DNA of 64,000 bases from JABDIP01 sp965227455. GTDB taxonomy: Bacteria; Pseudomonadota; Alphaproteobacteria; DSM-16000; Inquilinaceae. The notes under the pieces were generated by a model. The model saw nothing but the letters and a program-made list of their open reading frames with translations. It was not told the origin of the DNA and made no database searches. The position numbers and the translations under genes are program-made. Below, piece by piece: positions 43,653 through 52,714 of the stretch. The stretch is taken from contig OZ245752.1 of assembly GCA_965227455.1 (NCBI GenBank), forward strand, positions 1,116,001 through 1,180,000, read 5' to 3'. How positions within the stretch are numbered: position 1 is the stretch's first letter; each line of letters starts with the position of its first letter.

Positions 43653-44171
43653 CTAGACGACCGTCGGTCTTGCGGCCTCGGTGTAGTAAAGCAGCCGCCG
43701 CTTACTGTCTGTGAGGTAGTCGCGGCGACGGTCGTGGACACGGCCGGCGACGGTGCGGGAGGCGGTGTTGGCGGGATCGACCTTTGAGCAGACGAAGTCG
43801 AAACCCAGATCCTGCAGCGCGTAGGCCAGGACGGCCCGGGCGGCCTCGGTGGCATAGCCCTTGCCGCGCTCCGCCGCATGGGTGTGCCATCCGATCTCCT
43901 GCAACTGCTCGCCTGCGACGTCCTGGTAGGTCAGGCCGCAATCGCCGATCAGGCGCGGGGCGTCCTTGGGCTCGATCACCCAAAGCCCGAACCCGAAGGT
44001 GTCGTAGACCCGCAGGTTCCAGGCGATCCAGTCCTCGACCTTGGCCGGATCCGCCATCTGCGGGTAGAATCGCCTTGCATAGGGGTCCGCGAAGACGTCG
44101 TAGAGCGCCTCGGCATCGTCCGCCCGAAACGCGCGGAGTCGCAGGCGGTCTGTTTCGAGGATCGTAGGCAT
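43653..44171 (-). CDS. RimJ/RimL-type GNAT acetyltransferase
   Basis: The 172-residue protein shows the Rim-type N-terminus ILETDRLRLRAFRADDAEAL, acetyl-CoA loop AERGKGYATEAARAVLAYAL and DPANTASRTVAGRVH. Such enzymes acetylate protein N-termini, aminoacyl groups or small amines. The final 25 residues lack the usual GF motif but keep an RRLLYYTE strand, as in a known subgroup, so no frameshift is inferred. Confidence 0.85.
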   Translation of the reverse strand: MPTILETDRLRLRAFRADDAEALYDVFADPYARRFYPQMADPAKVEDWIAWNLRVYDTFGFGLWVIEPKDAPRLIGDCGLTYQDVAGEQLQEIGWHTHAAERGKGYATEAARAVLAYALQDLGFDFVCSKVDPANTASRTVAGRVHDRRRDYLTDSKRRLLYYTEAARPTVV

Positions 44172-44204
44172 GGCGGCAGGTCATCGGCCTATCCGCCACG
44201 GCGG

Positions 44205-44408
44205 TCAAGACCCGGCTGTCAAAGCCACATCAATCCCATAGACCCGATCCGCCATCGTCTGCGACGGGCCGGGTGGTGGGGCCTTGACCGGGGCGGTCAC
44301 CACCATCGCCCGCCAGTCATAGCTCTGTGCCGCCGCGGGGGTGGGAAGCCCGGCCAGGGCGGCGGCGATGGCCACACCCAGCAACCAGAGGGTCAGGGCG
44401 GTGTCCAT
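44205..44408 (-). CDS. Small exported protein (67 residues)
   Basis: From ATG 44408 the product starts MDTALTLWLLGVAIAAALAG with a typical signal peptide ending PTPAAAQS, leaving a mature peptide of about 39 residues (YDWRAMVVTAPVKAPPPGPS and a GIDVALTAGS tail). GGTGG lies six bases upstream. Upstream in-frame ATGs at 44429 and 44489 exist but add a poor n-region. It is divergent from eno. Function unknown. Confidence 0.5.
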   Translation of the reverse strand: MDTALTLWLLGVAIAAALAGLPTPAAAQSYDWRAMVVTAPVKAPPPGPSQTMADRVYGIDVALTAGS

Positions 44409-44690
44409 GCCGGACCACCGCATATGCGATGCCGGCTCGGCGCCAGCCGATCCGGCGAAGAACCGCCTCCAAAACGCGATCACGGGCATTCTCCTGCAGT
44501 CTGTCTGTTGCAACTGCCGGATCGTGACCGGGACACCGGGAACCGGAGGTGGGGGCCATCGGAAATTTACCGTGAATTCGGCCGGACCCGCCGCGCCGCC
44601 TTGCGCGTTGCCGGAGGACTCTGTATCTGTGCCCCGCCTGCGCGGCAGGGGCCGGCGGCGCATTCCACTCTGACCGACAGGGGCATTGCG

Positions 44691-45968
44691 ATGACCGCCA
44701 TCATCGATATCCACGGCCGCGAGATCCTGGACAGCCGCGGCAACCCGACCGTCGAGGTCGACGTGACGCTGGAAACCGGCGCGACCGGCCGCGCCGCGGT
44801 TCCCTCCGGCGCCTCCACCGGCGTGCATGAGGCCGTCGAGCTGCGCGACGGCGACAAGGAACGCTATCTCGGCAAGGGCGTGCTGAAGGCGGTCGACGCG
44901 GTGAACGGCGAGATCTTCGACGCGCTGTCGGGCATGGAGGCCGAGGAGCAGGTGGCCCTCGACCAGATGATGATCGAGCTCGACGGCACCGAGAACAAGG
45001 GACGGCTGGGCGCCAACGCCATTCTCGGCGTCAGCCTCGCGGCCGCCAAGGCGGCGGCGGACGAGGCCGGTCTGCCGCTTTACCGCTATGTCGGCGGCAG
45101 CTTCGCCCGCGACCTGCCGGTGCCGATGATGAACATCATCAATGGCGGCGCCCATGCGGACAATCCGATCGACATCCAGGAATTCATGGTCATGCCGGTG
45201 TCGGCCGAGACCGTGGCCGAGGCGGTGCGCATGGGGGCGGAGGTGTTCCACGCCCTAAAGAAGCAGCTCAAGGATGCCGGCCACGGCACCAATGTCGGCG
45301 ACGAGGGCGGCTTCGCGCCGAACCTGTCCTCCACCGACGAGGCGCTCGGCTTCATCATGAAGGCGGTCGAGGCGGCCGGATACGCGCCGGGCGACGATGT
45401 GGTCCTGGCGCTCGACTCCGCCTCCTCGGAGTTCTTCAAGAACGGCAAATACGAGCTGGAGGGCGAGGGCAAGTCGCTCGATGCCGGCGGCATGGTGGAT
45501 TACTACACCGCCCTGGTCGGCCGCTATCCCATCGTCTCCATCGAGGACGGCATGGCCGAGGATGATTGGGAGGGCTGGAAGGCCCTGACCGACGCCATCG
45601 GCGACCGCATCCAGCTGGTCGGCGACGACCTGTTCGTCACCAACCCGGCGCGGCTGGGCGACGGCATCGCCAAAGGCGTGGCCAACTCGATCCTGGTCAA
45701 GGTCAACCAGATCGGCACCCTGACCGAGACCCTGCAGGCGGTGGAGATGGCCCACAAGGCGAACTACACCGCGGTCATGTCGCACCGCTCCGGCGAGACC
45801 GAGGACAACACCATCGCCGATCTGGCGGTCGCCACCAATTGCGGGCAGATCAAGACCGGCTCGCTCAGCCGCTCCGACCGCATGGCCAAATACAACCAGC
45901 TGATCCGCATCGAGGAAGACCTCGGCCGGGCGGCGCGTTATGCCGGCCGCGGGGTGCTACGGGGGTAG
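44691..45968 (+). CDS. eno: Enolase
   Basis: Enolase (425 residues) interconverts 2-phosphoglycerate and phosphoenolpyruvate. Start MTAIIDIHGREILDSRGNPT follows AGGGG at eight bases; the frame is open far upstream, but that part is the antisense of the GNAT gene. Signatures: GASTGVHEAVELRDGD, GDEGGFAPN, SIEDGMAEDDWEGW, LVKVNQIGTLTET and SHRSGETEDNTIADL. All catalytic and Mg-binding positions look normal. In alphaproteobacteria it usually precedes ftsB and pdhA; here a 5-kb accessory pocket intervenes. Confidence 0.98.
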   Translation: MTAIIDIHGREILDSRGNPTVEVDVTLETGATGRAAVPSGASTGVHEAVELRDGDKERYLGKGVLKAVDAVNGEIFDALSGMEAEEQVALDQMMIELDGTENKGRLGANAILGVSLAAAKAAADEAGLPLYRYVGGSFARDLPVPMMNIINGGAHADNPIDIQEFMVMPVSAETVAEAVRMGAEVFHALKKQLKDAGHGTNVGDEGGFAPNLSSTDEALGFIMKAVEAAGYAPGDDVVLALDSASSEFFKNGKYELEGEGKSLDAGGMVDYYTALVGRYPIVSIEDGMAEDDWEGWKALTDAIGDRIQLVGDDLFVTNPARLGDGIAKGVANSILVKVNQIGTLTETLQAVEMAHKANYTAVMSHRSGETEDNTIADLAVATNCGQIKTGSLSRSDRMAKYNQLIRIEEDLGRAARYAGRGVLRG

Positions 45969-46004
45969 GGCGGGCACCCGACCTCCGACGACAGTCCAGG
46001 CGTT

Positions 46005-46103
46005 GCCGACCTCACCCTTCGACAAGCTCAGGATGAAGGTTTTGGGAGGCCAAACCGCGCCACAATCACCCTCATCCTGAGCTTGTCGAAGGGTGAGGTC
46101 GGC
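46005..46103. repeat. Palindrome, CTTCGACAAGCTCAGGATGAG family, copy 2
   Basis: The arms GCCGACCTCACCCTTCGACA and TGTCGAAGGGTGAGGTCGGC (about 32 bases each in full) mirror each other across a 35-base centre. It lies just after eno and likely marks the transcript end. Confidence 0.9.
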
Positions 46104-46148
46104 GACACGAGAGCTGATTTGCGGGATTAGAGGCGGAGACCCATCCGG

Positions 46149-46691
46149 ATGGCCGGCATCGTCACCGCGGTCAGCCTCAGCGCGACCCATACCATGAGCA
46201 AGCCGAACGCCGAGTCCATCCGCCTGCTCAAGGGGCTGGGCGTGGAGGGCGACGCCCATGCCGGCGAGACCGTCAAGCACCGCTCCCGGGTGGCCCGCGA
46301 CCCGACCCAGCCGAACTTGCGCCAGGTCCACCTGATCCACAGCGAGCTGCATGACGAGCTGCGCGATCGCGGGTTCGCCCTGGTGCCGGGGCAGATGGGC
46401 GAGAACGTCACCACCCGCGGCATCGACCTGCTCAGCCTGCCGGTCGGCGCCACGCTGCAGCTGGGCGAGGCCGCTATCGTCGAGGTGACCGGCCTGCGTA
46501 ATCCCTGCCATCAGCTCAATGGCATCCAGGAGGGGCTGATGGCCGCGACCCTGGACCGCGACGCCGACGGCGAGCTGATCCGCAAGGCCGGCATCATGGG
46601 CATCGTCCTCGCCGCCGGAACGGTCCGGCCGGGCGATCCGATCGCCATCACCCTGCCGGCCGAACCGCACCGGGCCCTGGAAAAGGTGTGA
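46149..46691 (+). CDS. MOSC domain-containing protein
   Basis: The 180-residue single-domain MOSC protein shows GVEGDAHAGETVKHRSRVARDP, RQVHLIHSELHDELRDRG, GQMGENVTTRGIDLLSLPVG and EVTGLRNPCHQLNGIQ, where the Cys is the presumed molybdenum ligand. MOSC proteins accept the molybdenum cofactor and reduce N-hydroxylated substrates, needing external electron donors. This is distinct from the four-module MOSC fusion at 24366-27113. It is followed 15 bases later by a DUF2798 gene. Confidence 0.88.
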   Translation: MAGIVTAVSLSATHTMSKPNAESIRLLKGLGVEGDAHAGETVKHRSRVARDPTQPNLRQVHLIHSELHDELRDRGFALVPGQMGENVTTRGIDLLSLPVGATLQLGEAAIVEVTGLRNPCHQLNGIQEGLMAATLDRDADGELIRKAGIMGIVLAAGTVRPGDPIAITLPAEPHRALEKV

Positions 46692-46706
46692 CGGCAGGAC
46701 CCCATC

Positions 46707-46934
46707 ATGCACCCGCGCTACGCCCCGTACCTGTTCGGCCTCCTGCTCTCCGGCCTCATGTCGCTGGTCGTTTCCGGAATCGCCACGGTGCGGGCCATCG
46801 GTTTGGTGGACGCGTTCCTGGGGCTTTGGATGTCGGCGTGGATATCGTCCTGGCTGGTGGCCTTTCCAACCGTCCTGGTCGTGGCACCCCTGGTCCGGCG
46901 CATCGTTGCCCGTCTCGTGCGCGAATTGGAGTAG
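46707..46934 (+). CDS. DUF2798 small membrane protein
   Basis: The 75-residue protein has two helices, YLFGLLLSGLMSLVVSGIAT and WISSWLVAFPTVLVVAPLV, and ends RRIVARLVRELE. This matches DUF2798, a two-helix inner-membrane family with no known function. It is likely cotranscribed with the MOSC gene (15-base gap). Confidence 0.8.
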   Translation: MHPRYAPYLFGLLLSGLMSLVVSGIATVRAIGLVDAFLGLWMSAWISSWLVAFPTVLVVAPLVRRIVARLVRELE

Positions 46935-47337
46935 CGAGGAGACTCTGAAGGATCCGGTGTGGGTGTATCGCAATTGATCAAATGAGTCAGGTCTGAGTGA
47001 AAGCAATAAAATTTCGTGAGTTTCGAAAATTCTTGCCAATCAGAACGAAAAATGGTAAGAGATCGCAATTTTTAGATGCGAGTTGGTTCTGATATCGTTT
47101 TTTAAGACCAAATTCGCCGAGAAATTGTTCGCATTAATTGTAGTCGAAGGCGAGAGGCTGCTGTCGACCGACGGGTCCATTGCTTATCCGACACCCCAAC
47201 GGCCGACTTAAATTCCAGCGATGAATTCGGCGTCACGTCGAGCTCGTAGGACGCGGCGGCGCCGGCCAAATGTCTCCGGACAGCAATCGAATGAACGGTG
47301 GCGCACGGATCGTGTCGTCGCCGACGGGGGACAAACC
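46935..47337. promoter_or_regulatory. AT-rich intergenic region before the beta-propeller genes
   Basis: About 400 bases without a supported gene; 46970-47140 is unusually AT-rich for this genome. TTGCCA at 47033 and TAAGAG at 47056 with a 17-base spacer could be a sigma-70-type promoter, though the -10 is weak. Its composition suggests that it and the following genes may have been acquired. Confidence 0.4.
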
Positions 47338-48729
47338 ATGAACATACGGATCTTTTCTCTGGCGCCGGCCGCGATCATCGCGACGGTGCTCGGTCTTTGG
47401 GCCAATGGCGCCGCCGCCGATCCGCACGCCGAGGGATATGACGCATATCCGCTGGCGACGATCGGCCTGCCACGCGCTATCGCAGCCGACAGCGGCAAGC
47501 TTTTCGTGCTTACCGTCCATGGTGTTCTCCATGAGGTCGACCGAACGGGAGATACGACGGAGATCGTAGATTTCGGGCGAAGGACCTGGGTCGGCCTTGC
47601 ACCAGATCCGGCGTCGGACAGCATCTACGCCAGCAACAATACATACGGATATGTGGCCGAGTATTCGGAAAGCTCCGGCGGCCCTCCGCTGCCGATCGTG
47701 GGCGGGATCCCTCGGGCGGCCGGACTGGCTGTGTCTGAAGACGGTGAAAGGATCTACGCCGCCTCCTATACCGGCAATCAGATCCACACCTATGACGTTC
47801 CGGCGGGTGAGCACGAGACCTGCGGTACAAGCGACCTCCCGGACGGACTTGCGCTCTGGGATGGCACGCTCTACATCGCCAATCGCCGCGAAAAACGGAT
47901 CGAATACATCGATGACCTTGTGGCCTGCGAAACGCCGCAAGTCTGCGTCGGAGGCATCTTCAGCGACCCCGTCGGCATCGGCAGGGGCGATGACGAGCTA
48001 TTCGTCGCCGATTTCGGCAGTGGCTCGATCTTCCGGATCGACTCGGACTGCATTGCCACGGAATTGGCGACTGGGTTCAAGGGACCGGTGGGAGTCGCCC
48101 AGATTGGCGAGAACCTGTTCGTGGCCGAAAACAGGGGAAACACGATCTGGTTGCTGACACCGAACACCGTCAGTGGCGCGGTCTCCGGTATCGCTCCACC
48201 CATTACCGTGTCATGCGAGAACCTCAGTAACCCTTCGGTGGTGCAATTCGAGCTGGGCATCGGGCAGTGCGACTACAACTGCACGAGCGAGGGTCTGGAT
48301 GCCGACCCTGACGATATCGTCAGGGTCGATATCGACGCCTCGGTGCCGGATCCGTCGGCCAGGCCGGTGCTGGAATTCATCCATGTCCCGGCGCTCGGCT
48401 CTTTTGACAACCTCTTCGGTTTCACGTCGGTCGAGGACCCGACCCGGTACGCCATCGCGACCTACATCAAAGTGTCCGGAGGCTGGTGGACCAAGCCGTA
48501 TTGGGCATATCCGACGGTTCCGATCGATGAGGATGGCTATTTTTTCGTCGACATCACGACGGGCGGCCACGACCAGAATGCGACGGAAATCGTCGCCTAC
48601 CTGGTTCCCGAAGGCTACTCGCCGCCGTCATTGGGCAACAGCCCGATGCTGCCATTGACGCTTGAGCGCATGGATGGCGATTGCGACGACTTCGCGGTGG
48701 CAAAGGCAAGCGCCGTGAGGGTTCCCTGA
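47338..48729 (+). CDS. Secreted beta-propeller (NHL/SMP-like) protein A
   Basis: The ATG at 47338, with GGGGGA six bases before it, opens a 463-residue protein with signal peptide MNIRIFSLAPAAIIATVLGL, cleaved near NGAAA-DP. Repeated strands of the form GLAVSEDGERIYAASYTGNQ, DGLALWDGTLYIANRR and DELFVADFGSGSIFRID suggest a six-bladed NHL-like propeller (about 30-285). A C-terminal Cys-containing domain of about 170 residues follows. It is paralogous to the next gene. Possible lactonase-like or binding role; no catalytic residues identified. Confidence 0.7.
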   Translation: MNIRIFSLAPAAIIATVLGLWANGAAADPHAEGYDAYPLATIGLPRAIAADSGKLFVLTVHGVLHEVDRTGDTTEIVDFGRRTWVGLAPDPASDSIYASNNTYGYVAEYSESSGGPPLPIVGGIPRAAGLAVSEDGERIYAASYTGNQIHTYDVPAGEHETCGTSDLPDGLALWDGTLYIANRREKRIEYIDDLVACETPQVCVGGIFSDPVGIGRGDDELFVADFGSGSIFRIDSDCIATELATGFKGPVGVAQIGENLFVAENRGNTIWLLTPNTVSGAVSGIAPPITVSCENLSNPSVVQFELGIGQCDYNCTSEGLDADPDDIVRVDIDASVPDPSARPVLEFIHVPALGSFDNLFGFTSVEDPTRYAIATYIKVSGGWWTKPYWAYPTVPIDEDGYFFVDITTGGHDQNATEIVAYLVPEGYSPPSLGNSPMLPLTLERMDGDCDDFAVAKASAVRVP

Positions 48730-48812
48730 TGCGGCGGCATCCTCCCGATCCTTCCGACAATGAATGGCGCGACAGGCGTCCGTGACCGACGTCGGCGTCA
48801 CATGGGAGACAG

Positions 48813-49859
48813 ATGATGAGTAGCAACGCATCCACCATGGCGATCGGCACGGCCGTTGCCGCACTTTTCAGCCTGTCAGTACACGGTGCGCACGCCGATC
48901 CGGTACCCGATGGGTTCGAGCTAAGCCCTCTGACAACGGACGTGATCGGCCCGCGCGGGCTCGAACGACGGGGGGAGCATGTGCTCGTCCTCGGTGTCCA
49001 GGGTGATATGTCTGCGGTCGACAGGGCCGGGCTAACCACGCCGATCGCACAGTTTGGGCCGGGAACATGGATCGGTCCGGCGCTCAATCCGGCCACTGGC
49101 GCGATCTACGCCAGCAACTATGCCCACCATTATGTTGCCGAACTCATCAATGGCGAGGTGACAACGATCGCTACGGTACAAAATCCGGCAGGGCTGGTTG
49201 TTTCGGAAGATGGCGGCACGCTTTACGTGTCCTCATATTCAACTCATCAGGTCCTCGCGATCGATACGGTCTCCTATGAGGTCTCGACCTGCACATCCGG
49301 CTATTACCTTCCAGATGGACTTGAGTTCTGGAACGGCGACCTCTACGTCGCCAATCGGGGAGCCGGGACGATCGTCCGGGTCGTGGGCGGATGCGGCCAG
49401 CAGGTCGAATGCGCATCGGAACTGTTCGACAATCCGATCGACATTGCTTCGGGCGCGGACGGACTCTTCGTCGCTGACTACGGCAACGGCGACATCCTGC
49501 GTACGGAAGCGGAATGTAGCGTGGAGGAATTCGCTTCCGGGTTCCAAGGTCCCGCGGGGATCGAGACCTTGGCAGACGATGTATTCGTGGCGGAGTACGC
49601 GACCAACACGGTCTGGAGGATTGCGGAATTTGGCATCCTCGGCTCCATCTCCGGTCTCAATTCGCCGATATCGGTCTGTTGCTGGAACCTAACCAGCGGC
49701 CAGCGAGAAGAAATCACGCTCGGACCCGAACACGACGTCTACGATTGCACGTCAGCGGAACTTGCGGTGTCGGAAGGTGACCTCGTCAAGATCAGCATCC
49801 AATCGGGCCCACCGGATCCGGATTTCTGTCCCGAGAGAATGGCTGACCTTAGCAATTGA
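48813..49859 (+). CDS. Secreted beta-propeller protein B (shorter paralogue of A)
   Basis: The 348-residue product has a signal peptide (STMAIGTAVAALFSLSVHGA, cleavage near HADP) and the same propeller pattern as its upstream neighbour: GLVVSEDGGTLYVSSYSTHQ, DGLEFWNGDLYVANRG, DGLFVADYGNGDILRTE. Its C-terminus stops soon after the DLVKISIQSGPPDPDF strand that corresponds to DIVRVDIDASVPDP of protein A, so it lacks about 115 residues. No frame with homology to the missing part was found after the stop. Tandem duplication followed by loss is likely. Confidence 0.7.
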   Translation: MMSSNASTMAIGTAVAALFSLSVHGAHADPVPDGFELSPLTTDVIGPRGLERRGEHVLVLGVQGDMSAVDRAGLTTPIAQFGPGTWIGPALNPATGAIYASNYAHHYVAELINGEVTTIATVQNPAGLVVSEDGGTLYVSSYSTHQVLAIDTVSYEVSTCTSGYYLPDGLEFWNGDLYVANRGAGTIVRVVGGCGQQVECASELFDNPIDIASGADGLFVADYGNGDILRTEAECSVEEFASGFQGPAGIETLADDVFVAEYATNTVWRIAEFGILGSISGLNSPISVCCWNLTSGQREEITLGPEHDVYDCTSAELAVSEGDLVKISIQSGPPDPDFCPERMADLSN

Positions 49860-49937
49860 TCGGCAACCGGCATCGGTGGGACCGGGCCGATCTGGCGCAT
49901 TCCGAAGCCTGCCTCCCTGGAGACCGGCGATCCGACT

Positions 49938-50303
49938 CTAGCCAGCGCCGTCCATGAGGTCGCACCACGCGACGAAGATCGATTTCAGTTCGCTGGACTT
50001 GGCCTCCAGTTCCGCCAGATCCGCGACCTTGAACGAGCGCGCCTCCTTGCCGTCGCCTTCCAGGTTGGGGAAGCCGCCGGGGATCTCCGCGCCCTTGTGG
50101 AACATCAGGCTGGCGTGCTTCTTGGCCTTGGGGAAGAAGCTGGCGATGTTGCCCTTGTAGATGAAGGTCGGGGCCTGCCATTTGATGGCTTCCGTGATCC
50201 GAGGATCGCAGGCCAGCGCCAGCTCCCGGATGGCCGAGACGACCGGCTTCATCGGGTTGTCATAGCTCTCCAGCCAGCGGTCGACATCCGGATTTCGGTT
50301 CAT
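49938..50303 (-). CDS. DUF1801 family protein
   Basis: The 121-residue soluble protein contains AIRELALACDPRITEAIKWQ, PTFIYKGNIASFFPKAKKHA and FHKGAEI, the pattern of DUF1801 (YdhG-like) proteins. Function is unknown. It is on the minus strand, upstream of no obvious partner, and follows the GFA gene by 80 bases in transcription order. Confidence 0.85.
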   Translation of the reverse strand: MNRNPDVDRWLESYDNPMKPVVSAIRELALACDPRITEAIKWQAPTFIYKGNIASFFPKAKKHASLMFHKGAEIPGGFPNLEGDGKEARSFKVADLAELEAKSSELKSIFVAWCDLMDGAG

Positions 50304-50384
50304 CTCTGCGCGCCTCCCGATCGCATCGACAGCCTAGGGGGCTGGGGCGGGTCCGGCCAAGACGAAGCCTGCGGCGGATGCAGT

Positions 50385-50777
50385 CTATTCCTCGAAACGG
50401 TTCGCGGCGTCGCGGTCGCGCTCGTATCGCCTCGCGAGCGGAAACGGCGGCAACCAGGATTCCCGGCGGATAGTCCAGATTTCGTAGGTCGGGGTCAACT
50501 GGTCGGGGGCATCCAGGGATCCCAGGTTCACCTCGATCTCGTCAGCGCTGCGGCCGAAGACGGATGAGCCGCAGCGCGGGCAGAAATGCCGCCCGGCATA
50601 GTCGCGGGTTTCGCCTTCGATCGTGACCGCATCCTCGGGGAAGATGGCGGACGCATGGAACAGCGCCCCGTGATGCTTGCGGCAGTCGAGACAATGGCAA
50701 AGGCCGACCCGGTATGGGCGCCCCGTGGCCACGATGCGGACACTGCCGCACAGGCAGGCGCCCGTGAAACGGTCCAT
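50385..50777 (-). CDS. GFA/CENP-V family zinc protein
   Basis: The 130-residue protein has the zinc-site cysteines of the glutathione-dependent formaldehyde-activating family: GACLCGSVR, CHCLDCRKHHGALFHASA and FCPRCGSSVF. Most members have no proven enzyme activity; the name is historical. It is probably cotranscribed with the DUF1801 gene downstream. Confidence 0.88.
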   Translation of the reverse strand: MDRFTGACLCGSVRIVATGRPYRVGLCHCLDCRKHHGALFHASAIFPEDAVTIEGETRDYAGRHFCPRCGSSVFGRSADEIEVNLGSLDAPDQLTPTYEIWTIRRESWLPPFPLARRYERDRDAANRFEE

Positions 50778-51006
50778 GCTGCGTCTCCTCGATTGTCATG
50801 TGGACGGGTGGGCAGACCCTATCAGCAATGCGCCCGTGCGGTCATTGGGCAGATGGGCGCCGCTCCACGTTTGACTGCGCCGTTGACACGGCTTTCCGGG
50901 AAAAGCGAGTCGCATCAAGCGGTTACCGATTCGGCCGGGCTAACGCTTTGACTCCATTCGATTAAATGAGTTGACGCAGGCGAATCAAAGTGATTCGATT
51001 CGGGGC

Positions 51007-51363
51007 ATGCCCCTGCTGCTTCGCCTCAAACGCCTCCTGCGCCCGGCCGTCGTACCGGCCTTCGGCGCCTGCCTGGTGGCGTATTTCGCCTATCACGCGG
51101 TGCAGGGCGATCACGGCATCCTGGCCCGCACCCATCTGAAGGCCGAGCTGGCCCAGGCCGAGGCGACCCTGGCCGCACTCCGGTCCGAGCGGCAGGTGCT
51201 GGAGCACCGCGCTGGGCTGCTGAGCCCCGAGCAGATCGATCCGGACCTGCTGGAAGAGCGGGTGCGGGTGATGTTGAACTATGCCCATCCGGACGAAGTG
51301 ATCTATTTCTACCCGGATGAGGCAGGCAATCCCGTCACCGGCGTCGCACGGCCGACGCAATGA
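51007..51363 (+). CDS. ftsB: Cell division protein FtsB (DivIC family)
   Basis: The 118-residue bitopic protein starts MPLLLRLKRLLRPAVVPAF, a short basic tail and one transmembrane helix, followed by a coiled coil (LKAELAQAEATLAALRSERQ) and the conserved DLLEERVRVMLNYAHPDEVI segment of FtsB. It links FtsL and FtsQ in the divisome. A TTG at 50971 would add 12 residues; the ATG is preferred because the product then fits the family. Location between eno and pdhA is normal for alphaproteobacteria. Confidence 0.85.
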   Translation: MPLLLRLKRLLRPAVVPAFGACLVAYFAYHAVQGDHGILARTHLKAELAQAEATLAALRSERQVLEHRAGLLSPEQIDPDLLEERVRVMLNYAHPDEVIYFYPDEAGNPVTGVARPTQ

Positions 51364-51412
51364 TCCGGTCTGCGGGCGCCATGCCCGCGATCCCGACATC
51401 CTGATCCGCTGA

Positions 51413-52582
51413 ATGGCCGACAGCCCGGACCTGTCGCGCCGCGAAGGACGGCGCTTCATGGCGGCGATCGCCGTGGTCTTCATGGCCAGCGGCGGCGCCC
51501 TGGCCAGCTGGCTGCCGCGCATTCCCGAGACCCGCGCCAGGCTGGGCCTGACCTATGACGAGCTCGGCCTGGCGCTGTTCGGCGCCGGCGCCGGCGCCAT
51601 GCTGTTCATGCCGATCACCGGCTGGCTGATCGGCCGGTTTGGCAGCTACGGCATCACCCGGGTCACAGCGGTCGGGATGGCTGCCGCCCTGCCGCTGATC
51701 GTGCTGGCGCCGAACCTGATCGCGCTGGCCGCGGCCCTGGCGGTGTTCGGGGCGTTCACCGGCTCTCTGGACGTGGCGATGAACGCCCAGGCGGCCCATG
51801 GGGAAGGGCGGACCGGCCGGCGCTTCCTCTCGATCATGCACGGCATGTGGAGCGTCGGCACCATGGCGGCGGCCGGCATCGCCGCGCTGGCGGTGAAGGC
51901 GGGCGTGCCGCTGACCGTCCATATCGGGTCGGTGGGGGCGTTCCTGGTCGCCGCGGTGATCGTCGCCGGCTTCCTGCTGCTGCCCGACAGACCGGGCAAG
52001 GACGGTCCGATCGCGCCCTTCGCGCTGCCCACCGGCGCCATCTGGTGGCTCGGCATCATCGCCTTCTGCGCCCTGCTGAGCGAAGGCACGATCTACGATT
52101 GGAGCGCCGTCTTCCTGCGCGATGCGCTGTCGGCGACGGAAGAGGTCGCGGCCCTTGGCTTCGGCGCCTTCACCGTCACCATGACCCTGGGGCGGCTGGC
52201 CGGCGACGCGGTGGTCGACCGGGTCGGCGCGGTCGGCGTGCTGCGCAGCTGCGGCGCCATTGCGCTCATCGGCATCGCCCTGGTGCTGACGACGCCGACA
52301 CCGCCGCTGGCGATATTCGGATTTGCGCTGTGCGGCATCGGCATCTCGTCGGTCTTTCCGATCGTGGTGCGAGCGGCGGCGCGCAGCCGCGACATGCCGC
52401 CCGGTGCCGCCATCGCCGCCGTCTCCACCGCCGGCTATACGGCCTTCCTGGCCGGACCACCGGTGATCGGGATGGTCTCCCAGGCGACCAGCCTGCATTT
52501 CGGGATGGGCATCGTCGTCGTCCTGACGCTGGCGATCATCCTGCTGGCGGTGCAGGGCCGCTCCGCGGATCGGGACGGATAG
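51413..52582 (+). CDS. MFS transporter (YbjJ-like)
   Basis: The 389-residue protein has about twelve hydrophobic helices; early conserved features are SWLPRIPETRARLGLTYDEL and FGSYGITRVTAVGM (loop 2-3), GSLDVAMNAQAAHGE and HGMWSVGTM. These resemble the YbjJ/FucP-like branch, whose substrates are sugars or small metabolites. It lies between ftsB and pdhA but has no evident functional link. Confidence 0.85.
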   Translation: MADSPDLSRREGRRFMAAIAVVFMASGGALASWLPRIPETRARLGLTYDELGLALFGAGAGAMLFMPITGWLIGRFGSYGITRVTAVGMAAALPLIVLAPNLIALAAALAVFGAFTGSLDVAMNAQAAHGEGRTGRRFLSIMHGMWSVGTMAAAGIAALAVKAGVPLTVHIGSVGAFLVAAVIVAGFLLLPDRPGKDGPIAPFALPTGAIWWLGIIAFCALLSEGTIYDWSAVFLRDALSATEEVAALGFGAFTVTMTLGRLAGDAVVDRVGAVGVLRSCGAIALIGIALVLTTPTPPLAIFGFALCGIGISSVFPIVVRAAARSRDMPPGAAIAAVSTAGYTAFLAGPPVIGMVSQATSLHFGMGIVVVLTLAIILLAVQGRSADRDG

Positions 52583-52714
52583 CAGCGCCAGCGCCGATTT
52601 CCGCCGTCGGGCCCCCTTGCAAAATTGGTATGACCACTTTACTAAAGAGGGACGGCCGCGCAGGGGCGTATCCCAGGCATCCGGCCGGTTCCCACGCCAT
52701 TTCGGGAGGGCCCA

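Noticed and set aside
43878..44690. Upstream 271-codon extension of the enolase frame
   Set aside because: It overlaps the GNAT gene and the small exported-protein gene in antisense; enolase has a normal start at 44691 with a ribosome-binding site.
47086..47100. GTTC-N7-GTTT, one mismatch from a LexA box, upstream of the propeller genes
   Set aside because: AT-rich region makes a chance match likely, no SOS-type gene follows, and it lies about 240 bases before the start codon.
49860..49937. Possible frameshift continuing the second propeller protein
   Set aside because: None of the three forward frames after the stop resembles the C-terminal domain of the first propeller protein.
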